A program made the position numbers and the translations under genes. Below, piece after piece: positions 58,821 to 64,000 of a stretch of 64,000 nt of DNA; the stretch's first letter is position 1; each line of letters opens with the position of its first letter. The DNA comes from Prevotella sp. (GTDB lineage Bacteria; Bacteroidota; Bacteroidia; Bacteroidales; Bacteroidaceae), in NCBI GenBank assembly GCA_017619755.1, contig JAFZRU010000018.1, positions 29,698-93,697 on the forward strand, read 5' to 3'. The notes below the pieces were generated by a model. The model did not search any database and had not been told where the DNA came from. It saw nothing but the letters and a program-made list of their open reading frames with translations.

Positions 58821-59040
58821 ACGGATGGATTTTGTGCAAAGACGGCCTGAAAGGCCATCGAGATACCAGCCCAGGGCAACGCCCTGGGTAAACAACGGAT
58901 TAGATTACGCCCTGCAGGGGCAAAAGCATTATGACATCTATAAGGCTTTTGCCCTGTCTGGGCGATAATTGGCTCACCCTCTTCCCCAGGGCGTTGCCCA
59001 GGGCTGATTGCTTTTGGCCTTGCAGGCCGTTTTCATTCGT
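58821..59040. repeat. Large palindromic dispersed repeat, copy E (no internal segment)
   Basis: The simplest full copy. The left end is GGATGGATTTTGTGCAAAGA, then GGCCTGAAAGGCC, the arm AGATACCAGCCCAGGGCAAC, the central GGGGCAAAAGC/GCTTTTGCCC hairpin, the right arm CCCAGGGCGTTGCCCAGGGC, GGCCTTGCAGGCC and TTTTCATTCG. It occupies the 305-bp gap 58780-59084. Confidence 0.75.
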
Positions 59041-59084
59041 ACATGCTTGGGTAACTTTTTGTTTCTTGGCATTGACAACGATGA

Positions 59085-59735
59085 TTATTTGCATGCTTTT
59101 ATCAGTTCCTCAATCCAAGCCTTAAAACGCGGGCATTTTGCCATTATCTCTTTCATTCCCACCACCAAGGCAATCAAGTTGCCTTCCAACACTTTTTCAT
59201 AATCATTCTTGATGGACATAAGTCGTTTGGAAGGTGCACCCTCTGGCGTGGAATTGATTTCTTCAGGATTCTCAAAAGCGTTGATTATCTGATGGGTTTC
59301 AAGGGCGTTTTCTTTTGTAAAATAGGTTTCAAATCCTTTGTTTGAAGAAAAGAGGAGGGCTTCAAACTCATGTAGTTGAATGTAGGGGATAAAACGATGG
59401 TCTTTGATGTCATCCTTGATGCATTTTTCCATTTCTGCAACTTGATCCTTGTGGTTGGCCATTTTCTCCCATTTTTCTTTTTGGGGTATTTCAGGTATCC
59501 TGAAGAAATCAACAAACATGGAGACTATGAAATCGTCTTTTTGTGAGCGTAGCAATTTAACAGCGTCGTTTTTCAAATGCTCGTAATTGACAAAACCACC
59601 TCTTCCTGACTTGCTTGTCCTTATTAATATTGGTGTTACGCTATAGATTCCAAATTGTTGAAGATATGGAGCAATCATGGAATTGACAAATTCCTGCTCT
59701 GTTTGGCCTTCTACAATGATGTAAAGTCTTTTCAT
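59085..59735 (-). CDS. DUF4276 protein with TOPRIM-like N terminus (candidate defence effector)
   Basis: A 216-residue protein from the ATG at 59735, overlapping the ATPase stop by 4 bp (ATGA). It begins MKRLYIIVEGQTEQEFV, the V-E-G-x-T-E motif of TOPRIM-type metal-binding nucleases. SMFVDFFRIPE (Asp pair) follows, and IQLHEFEALLFSS is the mark of DUF4276. Overlapping pairs of an OLD-like ATPase and a TOPRIM-like protein are found in phage-defence systems such as PARIS and OLD-type loci. A nuclease activated by its ATPase is the likely role, by analogy. Confidence 0.8.
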   Translation of the reverse strand: MKRLYIIVEGQTEQEFVNSMIAPYLQQFGIYSVTPILIRTSKSGRGGFVNYEHLKNDAVKLLRSQKDDFIVSMFVDFFRIPEIPQKEKWEKMANHKDQVAEMEKCIKDDIKDHRFIPYIQLHEFEALLFSSNKGFETYFTKENALETHQIINAFENPEEINSTPEGAPSKRLMSIKNDYEKVLEGNLIALVVGMKEIMAKCPRFKAWIEELIKACK

Positions 59736-60823
59736 GGTTGTCCTCCAATGATGTTTTTTTCCCAAATATCACCAATGTTGTAATCCTCCAACCAAATGTC
59801 AAGTGCTTCTTTACTACACCTGTTGAAAACAGTTTGATTATCTTTTCTGTCCACAACGATGATGTCTTCTGGCTCGAAGCAGTTTACTAAATTAACTGAT
59901 TGAGTAGCCAGAATGACTTGTTTGCTTTGAGCGGCGTGACGCACCAATGCTGCAAATTTGTTGATGGCTGAAGGATGAAGACCCAATTCTGGCTCGTCAA
60001 TGATGATGGTGTCAGGTAAATTGGGTTGCAAAAGCAAAGTGGTTAAGGCAATAAAGCGAAGTGTTCCATCAGAGAAACTATTGGCATCTAAATAGGCGTC
60101 GGAGTCTTTTTCCTCCCATTCCAATGTTATCATTCCCTTGTTGTTAGGATTCTCTCGTAATTTGAAATGGTTGAAATAGGGAGCAATGGAGCGTATGACT
60201 CCTTCTATCAAATTGAAGCATTGAGGTTCGTTTTGCTGCAATCGATACAGGAATGCGGCAAGATTGGAGGCGTCATGACGAAAGAATTCATTATCACCTA
60301 TCATGCATTCTCTTCTCATCGATGATGTGATACTGGTGTCATGAAAGTGATACACAGTAAAACTTCTTAGAAAATTCATCAAGTATCCAGCTCGCCATTT
60401 GGGGCTGTTGAGAATGCCCGACTCTTCCACCGCATTGTCCCACACGGTTTTATTCCATTGATTTTGATAATCTTTGGAAGTCTCTCCCTTGTTGTTGAAA
60501 TAGTCGCCGGAGGTTTCTATGAAGGCTTTGTTCCCTATGGCTGGCTTTAACTTGAAAAAGAATGCGTTATTGTTGTTGAAGTCGATAAGGCTGCCTATAT
60601 GGTCAGAATGTTTCAATCCTTGAAAGAGAAATCTTTCTATCCCTCCTCTTTCAAGAACATGGATGCCAAGCCGTTGATTAAGAAGTGCATTCACCAACTC
60701 GAAGAAAGAGATGAAATTGCTTTTTCCCACTCCATTTGAGCCTATCAGCACATTTAGGTTGCTTAATCTTATATCCGCATCACGGATAGACTTGTAATTT
60801 TTTAAAAGTATTCGTTCTATCAT
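59732..60823 (-). CDS. AAA (OLD/ABC-type) ATPase paired with DUF4276 protein
   Basis: A 363-residue ATPase from the ATG at 60823; the longer frame crosses the promoter. It starts MIERILLKNYKSIRDADIRL with Walker A LIGSNGVGKSNF (about 26-37). An insert region follows (60-250), then the signature SFSDGTLRFIAL (about 265), Walker B PDTIIIDEPELGLHPSAI and the switch strand VILATQSVNLVNCF. This is the AAA_21/OLD-type layout. It should sense invading DNA or a phage protein and control the partner nuclease. A TATCTTTG box at 60849-60856 sits 26 bp upstream. Confidence 0.85.
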   Translation of the reverse strand: MIERILLKNYKSIRDADIRLSNLNVLIGSNGVGKSNFISFFELVNALLNQRLGIHVLERGGIERFLFQGLKHSDHIGSLIDFNNNNAFFFKLKPAIGNKAFIETSGDYFNNKGETSKDYQNQWNKTVWDNAVEESGILNSPKWRAGYLMNFLRSFTVYHFHDTSITSSMRRECMIGDNEFFRHDASNLAAFLYRLQQNEPQCFNLIEGVIRSIAPYFNHFKLRENPNNKGMITLEWEEKDSDAYLDANSFSDGTLRFIALTTLLLQPNLPDTIIIDEPELGLHPSAINKFAALVRHAAQSKQVILATQSVNLVNCFEPEDIIVVDRKDNQTVFNRCSKEALDIWLEDYNIGDIWEKNIIGGQP

Positions 60824-60848
60824 TTCTGATTGTCGGTTGTATCGTTTG

Positions 60849-60856
60849 CAAAGATA
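60849..60856 (-). promoter_or_regulatory. -7 box of the ATPase/DUF4276 pair
   Basis: TATCTTTG on the minus strand matches TAnnTTTG exactly. A good -33 TTTG is lacking. Confidence 0.5.
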
Positions 60857-60949
60857 ACAAATTTTCTTGAAATTTCTACACCAATGGCGATGGATTTGCA
60901 TGCCGCCCCCCCACTTTTCGCAAAGATGAAAAAAAATGTGGCCCAAGAT

Positions 60950-60980
60950 TTTGTTTTCCGAACTTCTTTCACTACCTTTG
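60950..60980 (+). promoter_or_regulatory. Consensus promoter of tRNA-Arg
   Basis: TTTG (60950-60953), 19-bp spacer, TACCTTTG (60973-60980), 10 bp before the tRNA. This is the clearest promoter in the window. Confidence 0.75.
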
Positions 60981-60990
60981 CACACGCTTT

Positions 60991-61062
60991 GGTCTGATAG
61001 TTCAATGGATAGAACAAGTCTCTCCTAAAGATTAGATCCGGGTTCGATTCCCGGTCGGACCA
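60991..61062 (+). tRNA. tRNA-Arg (CCT)
   Basis: A 72-nt tRNA with acceptor GGTCTGA/TCGGACC, discriminator A, anticodon loop CTCCTAA (anticodon CCT) and T arm CCGGG-TTCGATT-CCCGG. CCA is not encoded. Confidence 0.93.
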
Positions 61063-61140
61063 CGAAACGGAACGCAAATGCTTGACTGACAAGTGTCTGC
61101 GTTTTGTTTTTGATAAAGGCATTCACTCAACCGCAAGCAC

Positions 61141-62352
61141 ATGGCATCAAGACAACTCCTGACAATCCTCCTGCTGGCCTCCACGCTTTCCCTGCCGGCC
61201 CAACTCATCATCGATGCTCCCGCTGATGCTCCTGCCTCTACTGGGGAGGAGTGGCTCGCCGGCACCCGAGGACGGCTGGAACGGCTTCTCAACGACCCCC
61301 TGCTCACCACCACGCAGGCAGCAGTGATGGTTTACGACCTCAATGCCGGACAGCAGGTGTTCGCCTACAACGAACAGCAACGGATGTGGCCGGCACAAAG
61401 CCTGCAGTTGGTCACCGCCGTCAGCGCACTCGACATGCTCGGTGCGGACTATGGCTTTCACACCTCCATCAGCTATCGAGGGCGAATAGAGGGCGACATC
61501 CTCCGAGGTGAACTGTACTGCGTGGGAGGCTTCGACCCCACGCTCACCCGCGACAACCTGCGTGCCATGGCCGACAGCATCCGTCGCTTCGGCATCCGTC
61601 GCATCGAGGGCATGGTGGTGGCCGACGTGTCGATGAAGGACACCCTTTCCTTGGGCAACGGATGGTGCTGGGACATCCCCTACGAGCGGCTGACACCTCT
61701 CTTGGTGGACCGCAAGAATGAGTTCGTAGGGCGGTTGGCACGGGAGATGCTCAACTGCGGCATAGAGCTCGATGTCACCTATGCGCATGGCAAACTTCCC
61801 CAGGGCTGCACGGAGATTTGTCGTCATCGCACACCCATAGGAGAGGTGCTAAAACCCATGCTCAAGAAAGCCGACTGCCTCTATGCAGAGGCGATGTTCT
61901 ATCAGATAGCGAAGGCCAACACCATGAAGGAGGCGAAGGCCGCCGATGCCTCACGTGCCATCAAGCGTCTCGTGGGGCGCTTGGGTCTCGACAACACCAA
62001 CTATACTTTCGCTGATGGTAGCGGCATCTCACTTTATTCGTACGTCACCGCCGAACTGATGGTGCGCTTCCTGCGTCATGCCGCCGACAACCAGTGGATG
62101 CTCAACCTCTTGTACCCCTCGTTGCCCATAGCCGGAGTGGATGGCACCCTTCGCGGGCGGTTGACCTCCAGGCCATGCCGTGGCAACGTGCATGCCGTGG
62201 CGGGTGGAAGCCCCGGCGTGAGTACGCTGACAGGCTACTGCCGTGCCTCCAACGGGCACACCCTCTGCTTCGCCATCATCAACCAAGGATTGACGCAATT
62301 GGGCGAAGCAGAGACCTTCCAGGACCGCGTGTGCCAGGTGTTGTGCAGGTGA
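61141..62352 (+). CDS. PBP4/DacB-family (peptidase S13) protein with lost catalytic motifs
   Basis: A 403-residue exported protein (signal cleaved near LSLPAQ) with the S13 layout: VMVYDLNAGQQVFAYNEQQR, LVTAVSALDMLGADYGFHTS, GELYCVGGFDPTLT, LYAEAMFYQIAK and ADGSGISLYSYVTAELM. All three penicillin-binding motifs are altered. S-x-x-K is replaced at 86-89 (PAQSLQL; Gln where Ser and Lys should be). S-D-N is A-D-C at 244-246, and K-T-G is V-A-G at 353-355. It cannot act as a D,D-carboxypeptidase by the known mechanism. It may bind peptidoglycan or regulate another enzyme. Standard PBP4 of this group is ~450-500 residues. Confidence 0.85.
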   Translation: MASRQLLTILLLASTLSLPAQLIIDAPADAPASTGEEWLAGTRGRLERLLNDPLLTTTQAAVMVYDLNAGQQVFAYNEQQRMWPAQSLQLVTAVSALDMLGADYGFHTSISYRGRIEGDILRGELYCVGGFDPTLTRDNLRAMADSIRRFGIRRIEGMVVADVSMKDTLSLGNGWCWDIPYERLTPLLVDRKNEFVGRLAREMLNCGIELDVTYAHGKLPQGCTEICRHRTPIGEVLKPMLKKADCLYAEAMFYQIAKANTMKEAKAADASRAIKRLVGRLGLDNTNYTFADGSGISLYSYVTAELMVRFLRHAADNQWMLNLLYPSLPIAGVDGTLRGRLTSRPCRGNVHAVAGGSPGVSTLTGYCRASNGHTLCFAIINQGLTQLGEAETFQDRVCQVLCR

Positions 62353-62367
62353 GGGCTGTTTCAGAAC

Positions 62368-64000
62368 TCACTTGATCAGTTTCCTGACCGTCTTGAGGAG
62401 TTGTTTGGACGGAACGGCCTCCCCGTTGTAAGGTATGAGATACCATTTCACAGTCCAGGAGAGTGATTCACCTGGAGCCAGTTTGGTGTAAGCCCCTTGG
62501 CTTTCCAGTTCGATGTAGGTCTTTCCCCTGTTGACATACACCTGTATCTCCGCCTCGTCGGGTGCCGGTTGGTTGGGTTTAAGGTCCTCGAATTTCTTCA
62601 CCATGAGCAATCCCTTGTTGAGGTATGCCAACCAACCCTTGCCGTCGGCGTTGATTTTTCGATTGTCGTTGGCTTCGTCCGTGGTGTACCATGCAGCTTT
62701 GTAGGCCGTTTTGAAGGGGATGACCCCAGCCGGCGTGATTTGTTCTGCGGGAGCGTCGAAGAAGATGAGACCCTCGTTGAGCACGCGAGTAATCTCCCAT
62801 GGCGCCACTTGTTTCTCCTTTCCGCTTTCGTTGATGATGGTGTAGGTCACTGTAATGGCCTCCGATTTCGTGTCGGTGCTGAACGTCTTTTTGATGCGGA
62901 AGCCTAATTTCTGCGACACGTTACTGGTAAGCACCAGGGTGTTGCCGTCCTGCTCCATCGTGTATGCTTGCTTGTCGTATTCCTGCACGGGCGGCCAGTT
63001 CCACTCCTTTTGCGGACTGGTCCAGAAGGTGCTGCCGTATGCCTCCCGCATGGGCAGTTGTGAGATGGCCTCCTGACCCTTGTACTTGAAAGACAGGACT
63101 TTTCCGCCTTCTGATGGGTCGATGGTCATTTTCACGTCGCCCGTCTGTAGATAGCATTTGGGGAAGATGACGCGGTAGTGTCCGCTGAGGTGCATGAAGG
63201 CGAAGAGTCGCAGCAGTCCGTCATAGTAGGCATCGAAATATCCGTCTTCGAAAGGTTCGTGCTTGGCTTCCCACAACGCCTTCACAAACTCCTTGCTCTT
63301 CTCATGGGAACACATCATCGATGCAGCCGCCGTGGTGGCCACCAGTCCGATGCTGTGGCGCAGTTTGCGGAATCCTCCTGCTGGCAGGATTTCGTTCCCC
63401 TCTGGCAATGTGCCATCGACGCGGTATTGGTCGAGGAAGGAGTCCACTCCCTGGCTGTAGAAGAAGTTTTGTATGCGCTCGCCATATTGCCGCTGCCATT
63501 CCTTGTCGGCGCAGCTCCACTCGTAGTCGAGAGCGATGTTCATGGGTACGCGCCATGAGTCGTAACGGAAGTTGCTGCCGCCGTTGCGGGGAGGAGTTGG
63601 CGGTTGACCCTGTTGTCCTTGAGCCTGTCCGGATGGCCTCCCTGGGAAGCGGGGCATCTGCATCTCTGAGCCGTCATACTGGCACATGTCGGGATTCAGG
63701 CCTGTCTTCTCATTGATGGCCTTGTGAAGGAACTCGCGGCTCTTCTTGGCACACTCATTCCAATAATCGCTGCGCCCGTCGTCGGCCCATCGTGCCCACA
63801 CCTCGTAGAAAGCGGGGATGTGATAGGAGGGGTCGGTATAGCGTTGTCCGAAACCGTCAGGCGTGAAGGTGATGAGCTTTGTCTCTGGGTCGATGAGGAA
63901 CATTTTCTGAGGCCCCGACTGCTGCTGTCCTCCAAAGCCACCGAAGCCACCAAAGCCTCCCCGTTCCGGCTCGTATTCCTTGGGCATGGTGCAGTTGAGG
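62368..64000 (-). CDS. GH8 xylanase-like enzyme fused to a DUF4380 domain, C-terminal part
   Basis: The frame is open to the window edge; an internal Met at 63987 is not the true start. The visible ~544 residues begin inside a GH8 (alpha6/alpha6 barrel) domain: KMFLIDPETKLITFTPDG, PSYHIPAFYEVWARW, FRYDSWRVPMNIALDYEW (with the Asp of the GH8 family) and AYYDGLLRLFAFMHLSGHYR. This matches reducing-end xylose-releasing exo-oligoxylanases. From about visible residue 300 onward a beta-rich domain follows (GGKVLSFKYKGQEAISQL, QVAPWEITRVLNEGLIFF), like DUF4380, a mutarotase-like fold. A Gly/Gln/Pro-rich loop interrupts the GH8 part. It probably cuts xylo-oligosaccharides. It is convergent with the PBP4-like gene. 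Confidence 0.82.
   Translation of the reverse strand, partial: LNCTMPKEYEPERGGFGGFGGFGGQQQSGPQKMFLIDPETKLITFTPDGFGQRYTDPSYHIPAFYEVWARWADDGRSDYWNECAKKSREFLHKAINEKTGLNPDMCQYDGSEMQMPRFPGRPSGQAQGQQGQPPTPPRNGGSNFRYDSWRVPMNIALDYEWSCADKEWQRQYGERIQNFFYSQGVDSFLDQYRVDGTLPEGNEILPAGGFRKLRHSIGLVATTAAASMMCSHEKSKEFVKALWEAKHEPFEDGYFDAYYDGLLRLFAFMHLSGHYRVIFPKCYLQTGDVKMTIDPSEGGKVLSFKYKGQEAISQLPMREAYGSTFWTSPQKEWNWPPVQEYDKQAYTMEQDGNTLVLTSNVSQKLGFRIKKTFSTDTKSEAITVTYTIINESGKEKQVAPWEITRVLNEGLIFFDAPAEQITPAGVIPFKTAYKAAWYTTDEANDNRKINADGKGWLAYLNKGLLMVKKFEDLKPNQPAPDEAEIQVYVNRGKTYIELESQGAYTKLAPGESLSWTVKWYLIPYNGEAVPSKQLLKTVRKLIK

Overview
The window reads as a chromosomal segment of a Bacteroidota (Bacteroidales) gut- or rumen-type bacterium, most likely Prevotellaceae. 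The reasons are: many promoters of the phylum-specific form TTG/TTTG-N19-20-TAnnTTTG; STN-domain TonB receptors with FecI/FecR-type regulators; DUF4249 and DUF3857 proteins; a hybrid two-component system; C-terminal secretion-tail-like ends; and dockerin-like and GH43/GH8 secreted proteins. No rRNA, CRISPR array or complete transposase gene is present. Two tRNAs are seen (Leu-TAA and Arg-CCT). The genus is an inference.

Layout. 0-8 kb: a truncated Na+/alanine-type symporter, a XylE-like sugar porter, two secreted proteins with SH3/Tudor-like folds, a dicarboxylate/amino acid symporter and a DUF3857 transglutaminase-like protein. 8-11.7 kb: a three-gene ECF sigma / short FecR-like anti-sigma / STN beta-barrel receptor operon. 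11.7-15.5 kb: a TPR protein, a small secreted protein and repeat-rich DNA with a MITE-like element. 15.5-21.2 kb: an operon of a 32-aa membrane peptide, a TonB receptor, a DUF4249 lipoprotein and a plug-like secreted protein. 21.3-25.4 kb: a small protein, a large cell-surface protein and a dockerin/Ig-like protein.

25.8-35.5 kb is the most unusual region. It is a leftward, tightly packed seven-gene locus: a type III-like N6-adenine methyltransferase (Mod), a helicase-nuclease (Res), a 72-aa protein, a DndD-like SMC ATPase, a DndE-like/HerA fusion ATPase and two paralogous ~200-aa proteins. No dndB/dndC sulfur-modification gene is present, so it looks like a Dnd-type ATPase module joined to a methylation-based restriction system. 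It has a long structured leader, and 44-bp direct repeats whose hairpin stems covary lie on both sides. Two rightward genes with a replication-initiator-like wHTH follow at 35.8-37.2 kb.

37.9-53.9 kb: a MuiA-family protein with an embedded SusC-type domain, a candidate small RNA, a 1307-aa hybrid two-component regulator, a DUF4369/thioredoxin-fold lipoprotein behind tRNA-Leu, a 1195-aa repeat/dockerin surface protein, a two-gene O-/N-acyltransferase pair resembling glycine-lipid synthesis, and a beta-helix pectinesterase-like protein. 53.9-64 kb: dGTPase, two divergent GH43 enzymes, an AAA ATPase/DUF4276 (TOPRIM-like) pair that is a second candidate defence system, tRNA-Arg, a PBP4-family protein that has lost all catalytic motifs, and a GH8-DUF4380 enzyme cut by the window end. 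The GH43, GH8, XylE-like and hybrid regulator genes together suggest xylan/arabinoxylan or pectin use.

Intergenic DNA carries several families of hairpin-forming dispersed repeats. The largest has five copies, with a ~70-bp internal segment found in either arm. They account for most gene-free stretches over 300 bp.
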